A stretch of 27,021 bases of DNA from Alphaproteobacteria bacterium (GCA_028280675.1 JANQLI010000331.1:1-27021), one strand, 5' to 3'; numbered from the stretch's first letter, positions 13,844 through 22,796 are shown. Notes: generated by a model from the sequence alone, not told the origin. Translations and numbers: made by a program.

Positions 13844-13921
13844 GGATTCGAACCCTCGATGGGCGATCAACCCCATACTCCCCTAGCAGGGGAGCGCCTT
13901 CAGCCGCTCGGCCACCTCTCC
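13830..13921 (-). tRNA. tRNA-Ser, anticodon GCU
   Basis: On the minus strand the gene folds as a class II tRNA: acceptor GGAGAGG with CCTCTCC, D-arm with GCCGAGCGGCTGAAGGC, anticodon stem CTCCC/GGGAG around loop CTGCTAG (anticodon GCT), a long variable arm (TGGG/CCCA), and a T-arm with TTCGAAT. G73 and CCA are encoded. The length is 92 nt. It reads serine AGC/AGU codons. Its 3' end is the integration target of the element to the left, and it stays intact because the element restores that end. Confidence 0.95.
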
Positions 13922-13928
13922 GCCGCCG

Positions 13929-13957
13929 TGTATGCCGGAGAAGAGGGGGGGATTCAA
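13929..13957 (-). promoter_or_regulatory. Sigma-70-like promoter of the tRNA-Ser gene
   Basis: On the minus strand TTGAAT (13952-13957) and CATACA (13929-13934) are separated by 17 bp, and the -10 box lies 7 bp before the tRNA 5' end. The -35 matches 4 of 6 consensus bases and the -10 only 3, so the geometry is the better evidence. Confidence 0.5.
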
Positions 13958-13989
13958 GCGGTTTTTTCGAAATGTGGCGGCGACCGGTT

Positions 13990-14354
13990 CTCCTCACGGA
14001 TGTAGCCGGGGCATAGCTTGCAACGGGCTACAGATCATGGACTCCTTCCTGTCATATAAAACTCAAGACACGACACCAGAAGGCAAGGTGGGGATTTTTA
14101 TATCCGGCCTCTATCAGCCGGAAGACTTTCGCTTCGGTGATTTCTACAATGTCTCTTTGAAGGGAAAGCAATATATGCGCAGGCAATGGATTCGATCCTA
14201 AGCCAAGGCCTCACACCCATTCGCAAGACTTGGCAATTGGCTGCAATTCCAAGCGACTAAGACGCGATTTCATAGAATAAAAGGCTGTCACGATACAATT
14301 GTCGAGACAGCCTTTTGTTTATATCATAGGCGCTCATGGAAAGATGAGGGCCGC
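13990..14354. other. Structured intergenic region without a convincing gene
   Basis: From the tRNA promoter to the PepSY gene I see no convincing protein. Three inverted repeats occur: TGTAGCC/GGCTACA (14001-14007, 14026-14032), TCCGGC/GCCGGA around 14103-14122, and the terminator at 14279-14316. A short frame (ATG 14038 to stop 14201, 54 aa) lies between them, has no Shine-Dalgarno and resembles nothing I know. A small RNA ending at the terminator is possible. Confidence 0.4.
14279..14320 (+). terminator. Rho-independent terminator with no obvious upstream gene
   Basis: AAAAGGCTGTC (14279-14289) pairs perfectly over 11 bp with GACAGCCTTTT (14306-14316), loop 16 nt, followed by GTTT. It lies 35 bp before the PepSY gene. 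Something transcribed on the plus strand should end here: a short ORF or an untranslated RNA. It could also shield the next gene from antisense or tRNA-region transcription. Confidence 0.8.
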
Positions 14355-15929
14355 ATGTCCGATCAAGCTATTCCAGGCGCTGAAGGCGTCACGGAAACAC
14401 GCAAATCACAAAAGTCGCTCACCTTTTGGTTTATCAACTTGGTGACTCACCGCTGGATCGCCTTAACCGCAATGCTGTGGCTCATGGTCCTTGGTTTCAC
14501 GGGCGTCATCGTTGATCATCCCGAATGGCGTTGGTCACACCAATGGGAGATGACAGACCGCTTTGCTTCGGATCATATCCTCATTGATGAAGTGCACGGC
14601 ACGATTGTCCGAAAGTTTCAAATGAATCCTAGTAATACGGACCAAATTCTTGGCGGTGGCCGTCGTGGATTGTGGCGCACGGCGAATAGCGGGCAAGAGT
14701 GGATCGCTGTTGATTATGCCGGCACGGATGAAACGCCGATGTTGCTCTCCTTGCAGCCCTCAAAAGATCAACCGTGGCAAAAAATATGGTTGGGTACGGA
14801 TGATGGTCTTTGGCGTGTCTCCGGCCTGGATGGCGAGGCCACATTTGTCGGTCTTGCTGGCAAAACGATTACCGCGCTTGATTATGGCGAACGTCCGGGT
14901 GAGTTGTTTGGCATTATTGGCGATTCGACGCTATTTCGAGTGGATACCAATACACCGGACACTATCACTTACTATGACACCTCCGACGTAAATGTCCCTG
15001 GTATGCCAGAGGATATTAGTCTTGCGCGTTGGCTGGTGGAATTGCATTTAGGGCAAAGTTTGATGGGTGGCGGGCTTGCTCTGTTTATCAATGACTTTGC
15101 GGGTGTTGTGATCATCATCTTAGCCCTGACCGGATTCTGTTACTGGTTGTTCCCCCGCCTGTGGCGCGATCCGGAGCGCAAGAAAAAATGGAGCAAAGAA
15201 ACACGCCGCTCTACACTTCAATGGTTATTCCGCTTCCACAGTCCGATTCTCGGTCTTGTTGCGATCATTCCGATCATTTACTTGAGTGTTTCTGGAATTT
15301 TTTTGGATCATGCTCGCGCCCTCATACCAAGCGCGATGGCGACAGGGGTGAGCACAAACATCCTTGGCGGGCCATACAAACTCGAGTCCCTCAATGGCAA
15401 TATGTCGGGGCTTCACGTTGATCCCAATGATGTAAAGACAATCACGATTCTCACGCGGCTCGGCATGGTGAAAACCGAGGATGGCGGAAAAACATGGGCC
15501 TATGATGAGAACACGCCTTTTGCCGTCAATCGCCGTCACCACAATCCAGGATTTATCCATGTCGGCAATTTGATCCTCTCAGGGAATCATGGCGGTCCGG
15601 TCTTTATCCGGGATGATGTGGCGCAGGAATGGACCATCCTTCCCGGCATGCGGTTGATGGCGCAAGACGCTGCCAAATTAGATGATGGCTGGGTGCTCAA
15701 AGGCAGCGGCGGGTTTTTTAGCTGGTCTCCCGAAACAAACACACTTGAGAAATTAGATATTCCCAATCCACCTCTCTCTGGCATGCCGTTCTTCAACTTT
15801 ATGCTCGATCTTCATACCGGGCTGATGATCCATTCAACCTTTGTCTGGGTGAACGATATTGCTGCCGGAATCGCTATTTTGCTCTGTATCACTGGGTTTG
15901 TCGCTTGGTGGCGTAAAAAATGGATCTAG
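14355..15929 (+). CDS. PepSY-associated membrane-helix protein with BNR-like repeats
   Basis: 524 residues. Four hydrophobic segments fit the PepSY-TM architecture: about 33-52 (WIALTAMLWLMVLGFTGVI), 243-266 (FAGVVIIILALTGFCYWLF), 297-318 (GLVAIIPIIYLSVSGIFL) and 498-519 (IAAGIAILLCITGFVAWW). The two large periplasmic loops contain Asp-box/BNR-type motifs (GLWRTANSGQEW; MVKTEDGGKTW), so each probably forms part of a small propeller. Conserved His residues (THRW, FHSP, LHTG) near the helices resemble those of iron-reductase-like PepSY-TM proteins. Inner membrane; role in metal or peptide handling is inferred from family. It heads a run of same-strand genes with wide gaps. The GAGG 5 nt before the ATG supports the start. 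Confidence 0.8.
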   Translation: MSDQAIPGAEGVTETRKSQKSLTFWFINLVTHRWIALTAMLWLMVLGFTGVIVDHPEWRWSHQWEMTDRFASDHILIDEVHGTIVRKFQMNPSNTDQILGGGRRGLWRTANSGQEWIAVDYAGTDETPMLLSLQPSKDQPWQKIWLGTDDGLWRVSGLDGEATFVGLAGKTITALDYGERPGELFGIIGDSTLFRVDTNTPDTITYYDTSDVNVPGMPEDISLARWLVELHLGQSLMGGGLALFINDFAGVVIIILALTGFCYWLFPRLWRDPERKKKWSKETRRSTLQWLFRFHSPILGLVAIIPIIYLSVSGIFLDHARALIPSAMATGVSTNILGGPYKLESLNGNMSGLHVDPNDVKTITILTRLGMVKTEDGGKTWAYDENTPFAVNRRHHNPGFIHVGNLILSGNHGGPVFIRDDVAQEWTILPGMRLMAQDAAKLDDGWVLKGSGGFFSWSPETNTLEKLDIPNPPLSGMPFFNFMLDLHTGLMIHSTFVWVNDIAAGIAILLCITGFVAWWRKKWI

Positions 15930-16086
15930 GTTCAGCGATTGCGTGTGCGGATATTGGTTTGCAGAGTGAACCCGATTTCAAGATGTGAACCATTCCGCAT
16001 TGATCCGCCGTCTCATCCGTCTAAACTCGCTATATGCAGTTTATAACAAAATTTACTTATACCAAGGAGAGGGGGAGGTTGTGTAC

Positions 16087-17160
16087 ATGAAAACACCAAC
16101 AACTCGCATTACAAAAGCTCTGACATCTGTCCTCGCACTGACAGCCAGTATTGGTCTGATGGCGATGAGCGATACACCAAAAATTGAGTCCGAGATCGTT
16201 TTTGAAAGCGTTCACCCGGATGAATTGCCGATTTACAGAATTCCGAATATCCCGGAAACGGCTGAAGCTTATTATGCGCCGGACAGCTATCACATTATTG
16301 CGCAAACGCAAGATCCCGAGGCCAAGGCTGCCGCCCATGAGCGTGCCGCAGGTGGGGCGTTGACCTATACCTTTACCGAAGACGGTAAAAATATGACTCG
16401 CATCAATGATACGGGTCAGGATGCGTGCTCTTATTACTTCCCTGATCAGAAGCGCCTTGTTTGGACCTCAACCAAAGACAATCTGGATATGCCTGTGGGT
16501 AATTGGTCAGACAGCCAAGATTACCCGCAAGGGGCAGAGCTCTATATCTCAGACCTTGAAGGCGGCAACATTCAACGTCTCACAGACAATGAATGGTATG
16601 AAGCGGAAGTGTCTGTCTCGCCAGATGGCGAATGGATTGTCTTTGGCCGTCAAATCAATGGTGAGATGGATCTTTGGATCATGAAATCCGACGGCACAGA
16701 AGAGCGCCAATTGACGTTCACACCGCTTGAGCAAGAAGGGGCGCCATTCTTCCTTCCTGACAACCGCACCATTACCACACGGGCGTGGCCGACCGAGGCG
16801 GAAGGGAAACGGGGTGAAACGCCGATGACCGTCTACACCATTGATGTGTTCACGGGTGCGCGTATCCAGCAAACATTCGATCGGCGGATGAATTGGGCGC
16901 CATATCCAACGCCCGATGGCGAGCACTATGTGTTTGTGCGCTCAATCGATGGCACGCGCAATTGGGAGGTGTTCTTAGGGTACTTAAACTCTGACAAACC
17001 GCCGCTCCGTTTGACCTATAATGACAGCTTTGACGGTTTCCCATCAGTCTCTCCAGATGGCACAAAAATGTTGTTCACACGGAGCACCGGCAACCGGTTT
17101 ATGAGCGATCTTTATACCTATGTGATGGATATTTCATCCCTTAACGTTGGGCCGAAATAA
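16087..17160 (+). CDS. Secreted TolB-like (PD40/WD40-like) beta-propeller protein
   Basis: 357 residues from ATG 16087, which has GGGGGAGG 8 nt upstream; the frame is open back to 15985, but that part is unlike a signal peptide. Residues 1-27 form a Sec signal (ITKALTSVLALTASIGLMAMS). The rest consists of about five to six propeller blades of the PD40 type: VSVSPDGEWIVFGRQINGEMDLWIMKSDG, followed by EERQLTFT, and the closing blade SVSPDGTKMLFTRS-GN, then DLYTYVMDI. Such periplasmic propellers act as binding platforms, as TolB does, or as non-catalytic relatives of S9 peptidases; no hydrolase domain is present. A strong terminator follows. Proximity to a membrane PepSY protein and a peptidase hints at a common substrate, which is inference. 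Confidence 0.82.
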   Translation: MKTPTTRITKALTSVLALTASIGLMAMSDTPKIESEIVFESVHPDELPIYRIPNIPETAEAYYAPDSYHIIAQTQDPEAKAAAHERAAGGALTYTFTEDGKNMTRINDTGQDACSYYFPDQKRLVWTSTKDNLDMPVGNWSDSQDYPQGAELYISDLEGGNIQRLTDNEWYEAEVSVSPDGEWIVFGRQINGEMDLWIMKSDGTEERQLTFTPLEQEGAPFFLPDNRTITTRAWPTEAEGKRGETPMTVYTIDVFTGARIQQTFDRRMNWAPYPTPDGEHYVFVRSIDGTRNWEVFLGYLNSDKPPLRLTYNDSFDGFPSVSPDGTKMLFTRSTGNRFMSDLYTYVMDISSLNVGPK

Positions 17161-17187
17161 GCAACAAAACTGCTGGTAATTTTTCTG

Positions 17188-17220
17188 AAGTGGGGCGATC
17201 ATTCGCCCCACTTTTATTTT
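17188..17220 (+). terminator. Rho-independent terminator of the propeller gene
   Basis: AAGTGGGGCGA (17188-17198) pairs over 11 bp with TCGCCCCACTT (17203-17213) around TCAT, followed by TTATTTT. It ends 18 bp before the next ATG, so the M1 peptidase gene needs its own promoter or read-through. Confidence 0.9.
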
Positions 17221-17237
17221 ATGCGAAGGATTCATCC

Positions 17238-19595
17238 ATGCGTGGTTTCGTTCTCTTCCTATGCCTCTTGATCGCGCCTCTAATGGCCGCTGCACATTCG
17301 GTGCAGCAGACCAAAGGTGACTTTGAAGATCGTTTTCGCCAACTGGATGAAGTGTGGCCGACGCCATCCGAGAAACGCAATGCATCCGGTGCGCCCGGCC
17401 CTGAATACTGGCAGCAAAAGGTTGATTACGTCATTGAGGCGGTATTGGACGATGCCAAGCAACGCCTGAGCGGCACGGAGACTATTACCTATACGAACAA
17501 CTCACCAGATCAATTGCGTTATCTCTGGATGCAAATGGACCAGAATTTATTTCAACCAGAGTCAAAAGGAAATTTGAGTGCCAGTTTTACGGATGAGAAG
17601 GGCATTTCCTATCGGCAAGTGCGTAAAGAAGATGCACGTCAGTTTGAGGGCGGATTTCGTATCAAGAGTATCACCGCTAAGTCGGGCGATAAGCTGAATT
17701 ACACGGTTGTCGATACGCATATGCGCATTGATTTGCCGCAAGCTCTCGAATCCGGCCAACGCTTTGAATTTACTGTCACGTGGGATTACGCTATTCCCGA
17801 CATCAAAGCACAAGGCAGCCGTGGTGGTTACGAGTATTTCGACAAGGAAGACAATTACATCTACACCATGTCGCAGTGGTATCCGCGCATGGCGGCCTAT
17901 ACGGATCATGATGGATGGGTCCTTCAACCTTTTCTGGGGGCGGGCGAGTATGCTCTTGAGTTCGGCGATTTCGACGTTGCGATTACTGTGCCTGCGGATC
18001 ATGTGGTCGCTGCGACAGGCGAGCTGCAAAATCCCGATGATGTGCTGACCCAGGCGCAGCAGGAGCGCTTAGAGGAGGCGCGCACCGCCGATAGACCCGT
18101 TCTGATCATTACTGAAGAGGAAGCCATTGCAAATGAAAGCGCGGCTTCGTCTGAGACCAACACATGGCGATTCAAAGCCACGAATGTTCGTGATTTTGCT
18201 TTTGGCAGCTCACGTAAGTTTCTTTGGGATGCGCAAGGCGTTGCGATGGAAGATGGCCATATCGTCATGGCCATGTCGTTTTACCCCAAAGAAGGCAACC
18301 CACTGTGGGGCCGTTATTCCACCCATGCAATCATTCATACGCTAGAGGTGTTTTCCCGCTTTACCATCCCTTATCCCTATCCGGTCGCACAGGCTGTCAA
18401 CAGCCCAAGTGAACTTGGTATGGAATATCCGATGATTTCTTTTAACAGCCCCCGGCCGGACGAGCCGAATGAGGAGGGCGTCAGAACATATTCCCGGAAA
18501 GAAAAATACAATCTGATTGGTGTGATCATTCACGAGACGGGGCACAATTATTTTCCCATGATCATCAATTCAAATGAGCGCCGCTGGGGGTGGATGGATG
18601 AAGGTCTGAATTCCTTCGTGTCGTATCTGGCTGAAGTGGAATGGGAAGAGGCATATCCTTCCTGGTCTGGGCCAGTGGACCTGATCGCGGATTACATGCT
18701 GGGGGATGCGCAAACCACCATCATGACCCAACCGGATGCGGTGATCGGTCTTGGCGCAAACGCGTATGATAAAGTCACAACGGCGCTCATTGTGTTACGC
18801 GAAGGTGTTTTGGGGCGTGAGCTGTTCGACTTTGCTTTTCAGGAATATGCGCAACGTTGGGCGTTTAAGCGGCCCAATCCATCTGACTTTTTCCGCACCA
18901 TGGAAGATGCGTCTGGCGTCGATCTTGATTGGTTTTGGCGTGGATGGTTCTATTCCACCGATCACGTGGATATTGGCATAACTGACCTGACCCGTTATGC
19001 GCTGGATAGCAAAAACCCAGATGTTGAATTTGCCAAAGAGCGTGAGGAAGACCAGGATTCCCGTATCCCTTTAACGCAACGGCGCAATAAAGGCGTGACG
19101 TATCGCGTGGACCGTTTTCCAGAACTGAAAGACTTCTATAACGAAAATGATGCGTTCACGGTATCCAACAAAGACCGCAATGAATATCAAGAGCTTTTAG
19201 ACGGTCTGGAAGAGTGGGAACAAGACATCCTGCAACAAGAAGATCATTTTTATGTGGTTGACCTCACAAATCATGGTGGTCTCGTTAGCCCAGTGACTCT
19301 CGAAATCATCTTTCTCGATGGCACAATTGAACGGCTCAAAATGCCAGCCGAGATATGGCGCCGCAATCATCGCGAAGTAAAAAAACTCATTATCACGGAG
19401 CAGATGATCGACTCGATTCAAATTGACCCTGATGGTGAAACGGCTGACTTAGACATCACCAACAATCATTTTCCGCAAATGCCGTCGAGCAAACGTCTCG
19501 ACGTGTATAAAGATGATGATCCGCGTAACCTGATGAAAGACATCGATGTGGAGCTGAAGGCATCCAATGTCTCAGAGAGCATTACTGATGAGTAA
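17238..19595 (+). CDS. Secreted M1-family zinc metallopeptidase
   Basis: 785 residues from ATG 17238 (AAGGA 7 nt upstream). The frame is open further upstream but crosses the terminator hairpin. Signal peptide 1-19 (FVLFLCLLIAPLMAAA). The N-terminal beta domain of M1 enzymes covers about 45-270. The catalytic domain shows GMEYPM near residue 394 (in place of GAMEN) and the zinc motif HETGHN at 432-437 followed 18 residues later by the third ligand in WMDEGLNSF, i.e. HExxH-X18-E. The tail beyond about 620 is acidic with beta-type stretches. The altered GAMEN motif is seen in M1 relatives whose exopeptidase specificity is uncertain. Periplasmic or extracellular peptide breakdown is the likely role. 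Confidence 0.9.
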   Translation: MRGFVLFLCLLIAPLMAAAHSVQQTKGDFEDRFRQLDEVWPTPSEKRNASGAPGPEYWQQKVDYVIEAVLDDAKQRLSGTETITYTNNSPDQLRYLWMQMDQNLFQPESKGNLSASFTDEKGISYRQVRKEDARQFEGGFRIKSITAKSGDKLNYTVVDTHMRIDLPQALESGQRFEFTVTWDYAIPDIKAQGSRGGYEYFDKEDNYIYTMSQWYPRMAAYTDHDGWVLQPFLGAGEYALEFGDFDVAITVPADHVVAATGELQNPDDVLTQAQQERLEEARTADRPVLIITEEEAIANESAASSETNTWRFKATNVRDFAFGSSRKFLWDAQGVAMEDGHIVMAMSFYPKEGNPLWGRYSTHAIIHTLEVFSRFTIPYPYPVAQAVNSPSELGMEYPMISFNSPRPDEPNEEGVRTYSRKEKYNLIGVIIHETGHNYFPMIINSNERRWGWMDEGLNSFVSYLAEVEWEEAYPSWSGPVDLIADYMLGDAQTTIMTQPDAVIGLGANAYDKVTTALIVLREGVLGRELFDFAFQEYAQRWAFKRPNPSDFFRTMEDASGVDLDWFWRGWFYSTDHVDIGITDLTRYALDSKNPDVEFAKEREEDQDSRIPLTQRRNKGVTYRVDRFPELKDFYNENDAFTVSNKDRNEYQELLDGLEEWEQDILQQEDHFYVVDLTNHGGLVSPVTLEIIFLDGTIERLKMPAEIWRRNHREVKKLIITEQMIDSIQIDPDGETADLDITNNHFPQMPSSKRLDVYKDDDPRNLMKDIDVELKASNVSESITDE

Positions 19596-19797
19596 TGCCT
19601 CATAGCAGGTCGGCGGTATGAACAGAAACGGCTGAAGTCCTTGCGAAATTCCATGCAGGCTATGGAGATGGTAGTGCTTAAGGGCGCGCGCCCCGAGGAA
19701 TGGACGCGCCAGTGATCATCGCTGATCTTTGCAACTAGATCAGGCGTATATTATAGAAAATATATCCTGTCAGGACTGAGAGTTAAGGGAGAGAAAC

Positions 19798-21513
19798 GTG
19801 ACCAAAAAAGTGTCTGATAAATCAAGCAGCTTAGAAGCGAAACACGCGTTCTCGCGGCGCAATTTTCTTGCCACCAGCGCTGCGACAGGCGTCGCATTAG
19901 CAGCCGTTGAAAAAGCCCGCGCGCAAGATTATGGATCGGACGTTGCACCAGCACCGACACCTATCGCGGCACAATCACAGATTCCAGACGCGGCCTCTCA
20001 AGTGCCCTTTGACTCATTCCGGGATCATGTCCTCTATATGGAAAAGCGGGGCTATATGTTGCGTTTTGAGCGTATGGATCAGGACGCTTATGAAATCACA
20101 GCGGTGATCTATAAGTTGATCGATGAATTTGGTTGGCGCGAAGCTCCCGGCCTCATCATCGAAGAAATCAAAATGGATGGGGAATGGATTAAAGGTCCTC
20201 TGGTGATCAACCACAATGGGCATTGGGATATTGAGCCCCTGACCTTTGGTCTTGAACCCGTGCCCCATGATGGTCCGGCGACATACCGAAAAACCATTGC
20301 CCATCTCAAAGAGATTATTATCGCGAATAAAGGCGCTTACCCTGAAATTCCTCCGGTTCCTGTCGCCAAAGAGTCGGCTCCTTGTAAAGAAGTCATTCTC
20401 AAAGGCGATGAGATTGATCTCACGAAATTTGCCTTTATCAAATCTAATCCTTCAGATGTGGGGCGCTATATCAATACGCCAGCCTTGTTCACCAAAGACC
20501 CTGATATGGGTGTGAATTTTGGCACTTATCGTTGTCAATTGCGCGGGCCACGGGAAATTGGGGTCAACCCAGAAGCCAACCAAACCGGCTGGAAAATGCT
20601 GATGGCGGCTAAAGAGCGTGGTGAAAAAGAAGCGCCGGTGACATTGGTCTTGGGTCAAGACCCAATGACGTGGCTTGTCAGTTCCACGCGTATTCCACAA
20701 CGTTTTGGGCCAATCAAACCTATTGATGAGTTGGCTGTGGCTGGCGGCGTGCGCGGCAAAGCGTTAGAAGTCACACAAACAGAAGATGGCGAATTCACCA
20801 TTCCAGCCCACGCAGAATTTGTCATTGAAGGGCGCGTGCAACTTGAATCCATGAAGCCTGAAGGGCCGTATGGTGAAATGTATGGCTATTTGGGTCCGGA
20901 AAAAGACGAAAATTTCTGGATGATTGTGGATACGGTGACTCACCGCAAAGACCCATGGTTCCTCAACAACTTTACCGGTGTGACGCCTGGTTATCTGGAA
21001 GCGCCCGAAGCGGCTCTCACACAAGTTGGCTTTAAACGTCTTATTCCGGAATTGGTGGAGCTATATAACCCTACAGAACATGCGGGCGTCTATTTTATGA
21101 GCATCGACAAGACAGAAGCGGGTCAAGGTCTCGCCGCTGGAGAAAAGGTTGCCAAAATCGTGCCCATTGCGAAGGTTGTCATTGTCGTTGATAAAGATAT
21201 GGACGTCATGAACATGAATGACATCATGCTCGCCCTGGCGTCCCGTTGGCAAATTGCGACGGCAAGTAAGATTTATGATTCCTTGCGTGGGATGCCTTTG
21301 GACCCAAGTCTGAAGAACCCTCCCATGACCAGCAAAATAGTGATTGACGCGACCAAGCAACTGCCAGAAGAAGGGGGCCCAGATACATTTGCCGAGCTGA
21401 ACCGCACCCTTTTTGACCAAGGCGCACCAGGTACGATGGATCAGGTGATGGAGAAATGGGGCGATGTCTTGAAACGCCGTCATGCCTTTGGGTCTTCGAT
21501 AAGCGAAACATAG
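19798..21513 (+). CDS. Tat-exported UbiD-family (prFMN-type) decarboxylase-like protein
   Basis: 571 residues. The N-terminus carries a twin-arginine signal: FSRRNFLATSAATGVALAAVEKARAQ, Arg20-Arg21, cleavage after Ala42. The rest is UbiD fold. By eye the reactive Arg is Arg245 in NFGTYR (with Asn240), the catalytic Glu pair is Glu355/Glu360 in EGPYGE, and a metal-ligand Glu is Glu311 in IDELAVAGG. The metal-ligand His of canonical enzymes (His191 in Fdc1) has no visible counterpart in the 246-285 segment. UbiD enzymes decarboxylate or carboxylate aromatic and unsaturated acids with prenylated FMN. Export is unusual but would be possible after cofactor loading, since Tat moves folded proteins. 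GTG start; GGAG at 6-nt spacing. First gene of a tight UbiD, GIY-YIG, O-methyltransferase set. Confidence 0.85.
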   Translation: MTKKVSDKSSSLEAKHAFSRRNFLATSAATGVALAAVEKARAQDYGSDVAPAPTPIAAQSQIPDAASQVPFDSFRDHVLYMEKRGYMLRFERMDQDAYEITAVIYKLIDEFGWREAPGLIIEEIKMDGEWIKGPLVINHNGHWDIEPLTFGLEPVPHDGPATYRKTIAHLKEIIIANKGAYPEIPPVPVAKESAPCKEVILKGDEIDLTKFAFIKSNPSDVGRYINTPALFTKDPDMGVNFGTYRCQLRGPREIGVNPEANQTGWKMLMAAKERGEKEAPVTLVLGQDPMTWLVSSTRIPQRFGPIKPIDELAVAGGVRGKALEVTQTEDGEFTIPAHAEFVIEGRVQLESMKPEGPYGEMYGYLGPEKDENFWMIVDTVTHRKDPWFLNNFTGVTPGYLEAPEAALTQVGFKRLIPELVELYNPTEHAGVYFMSIDKTEAGQGLAAGEKVAKIVPIAKVVIVVDKDMDVMNMNDIMLALASRWQIATASKIYDSLRGMPLDPSLKNPPMTSKIVIDATKQLPEEGGPDTFAELNRTLFDQGAPGTMDQVMEKWGDVLKRRHAFGSSISET

Positions 21514-21528
21514 CTGTCAGGAGAGTGT

Positions 21529-21783
21529 CTGATCTGGACCGTCTATATTTTAAAATGTGCTGATGACACGCTCTATACAGGGATCACCAATGATCTTGCG
21601 CGGCGTGTCCAAGCACATAATGACGGGGATGGGGCCAAATACACGCAAACACGGCGTCCTGTCAAAGTCGTCTACACAGAAGATCAGCCGGATCGCCGTC
21701 ACGCGTCAAAACGTGAAATGGCCATCAAAGCTTTGTCCCGTGCCGAGAAGGTTGCTCTTATTGCTGCGGTCGAGAGGGCGTGA
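21529..21783 (+). CDS. GIY-YIG domain protein (YhbQ/UPF0213-like), CTG start
   Basis: 84 residues, missed by ATG/GTG/TTG gene finding. The reading frame from 21514 has no standard start before the domain; CTG at 21529, 5 nt after AGGAG, gives MIWTVYILKCADDTLYTGITNDLARR. Domain features: VYIL and YTG (the GIY-YIG pair), Arg in NDLARRVQAH, and the catalytic Glu in KREMAIKALS. The end is basic helix (LSRAEKVALIAAVERA). The small GIY-YIG proteins of this type are single-domain nuclease-fold proteins with a suggested role in DNA handling. The stop overlaps the O-methyltransferase start (TGATG) and the gene is 15 bp after ubiD-like, so all three are probably one transcript. Confidence 0.72.
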   Translation: MIWTVYILKCADDTLYTGITNDLARRVQAHNDGDGAKYTQTRRPVKVVYTEDQPDRRHASKREMAIKALSRAEKVALIAAVERA

Positions 21784-22787
21784 TGGATCCGCGCGCCAAA
21801 CTCATGCAGATCTATGGGGGACCTATGCTGGCCCGTTGCCTCGGCATCGTGGCGGAGCTTGGTGTTGCTGATCATGTGGCGACAGGCCCAAAAACAAGCG
21901 ATGAGCTGGCCGCACTCACTGGGGCGCATGCACAAAACCTTTTTCGTGTGATGCGGTTTTTGGCTGCCGATGGCGTTTTTCGGCAAGACGCACATGGGCT
22001 TTGGCACCAAACAGACACGTCTGAGCCGTTATGCAGTGATGTAGAGGGATCGTTGCGGGATGTGGTGCGTTGCCGCTGGCAAGATGTAATGTGGCGCTCT
22101 TACCAGGAGATGCCTCAGACAGTGCGAACGGGTGAACCTGCGTTTGATCTCGTTTATGGCGCGCCTTTTTTTGAGTATCTCCAAACCCACCCCGATGTCG
22201 GCGCAGCTTTTGACGCAGCGATGGCGGGGTCATCCGACCGTGAAAACATATGTGCCGTTAAGGCGTATGATTTTAGCGGTGTGACACGTGTCATGGATGT
22301 GGCGGGAGGACGTGGCGGGTTCCTCGCACAAATTCTTCTCGCCAATGCGCATCTGAAAGGATTTTTGTTTGAGCAAGAGTCTGTGCTCGCAGATCCGTCC
22401 TTTTTACATGCAGCGGGGGTTATTGATCAGTGCGAATTGATTGCGGGGGACTTTTTCGCGTATATTCCTGCGCGTGCGGATATTTACACCCTCAAACGGA
22501 TTTTACATGACTGGCACGATGATAATGCGGTGCGCATTTTAAAAAATGTGGCAGCGGCCATGACGTCGCACAGTAAAGTGCTTGTGGTGGATGCGGTTAT
22601 CCAGCTAGGCAATGATCCCGATTCCAACAAAGGCATGGATGTAGGCATGATGACCCTGCTGGAAGGGCGCGAGAGGACAGAAGAAGATTTCCGTCAGATT
22701 TTTACTGATGCAGGCTTGCGGCTTACACGTATCATTCCAACGGCACAACCATCCACGATGTCAATCGTTGAGGGCATGAAAGCATAA
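21783..22787 (+). CDS. SAM-dependent O-methyltransferase, class II (plant COMT-like family)
   Basis: 334 residues from ATG 21783; GTG 21780 is an in-frame alternative. The N-terminal dimerisation winged helix (ARCLGIVAELGVADHVA; TSDELAALTGAHAQNLFRVMRFLAADGVF) is followed by the Rossmann methyltransferase domain: SAM motif I VMDVAGGRGGFLAQIL near residue 170 and the catalytic histidine His242 in LKRILHDWHDD, with the following KVLVVDAVI strand. This is the pattern of bacterial class II O-methyltransferases (hydroxyneurosporene or phenolic O-methylation). The substrate is probably a hydroxylated aromatic or polyene compound, but is not shown by sequence. Coupled to the GIY-YIG gene, and converging with the MFS gene with only 9 bp between and no terminator. 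Confidence 0.88.
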   Translation: MDPRAKLMQIYGGPMLARCLGIVAELGVADHVATGPKTSDELAALTGAHAQNLFRVMRFLAADGVFRQDAHGLWHQTDTSEPLCSDVEGSLRDVVRCRWQDVMWRSYQEMPQTVRTGEPAFDLVYGAPFFEYLQTHPDVGAAFDAAMAGSSDRENICAVKAYDFSGVTRVMDVAGGRGGFLAQILLANAHLKGFLFEQESVLADPSFLHAAGVIDQCELIAGDFFAYIPARADIYTLKRILHDWHDDNAVRILKNVAAAMTSHSKVLVVDAVIQLGNDPDSNKGMDVGMMTLLEGRERTEEDFRQIFTDAGLRLTRIIPTAQPSTMSIVEGMKA

Positions 22788-22796
22788 ATCACCGTT

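Noticed and set aside
13932..14201. 89-aa plus-strand frame next to the tRNA
   Set aside because: Its ATG sits in the tRNA -10 box on the opposite strand, there is no Shine-Dalgarno, and the protein resembles nothing known.
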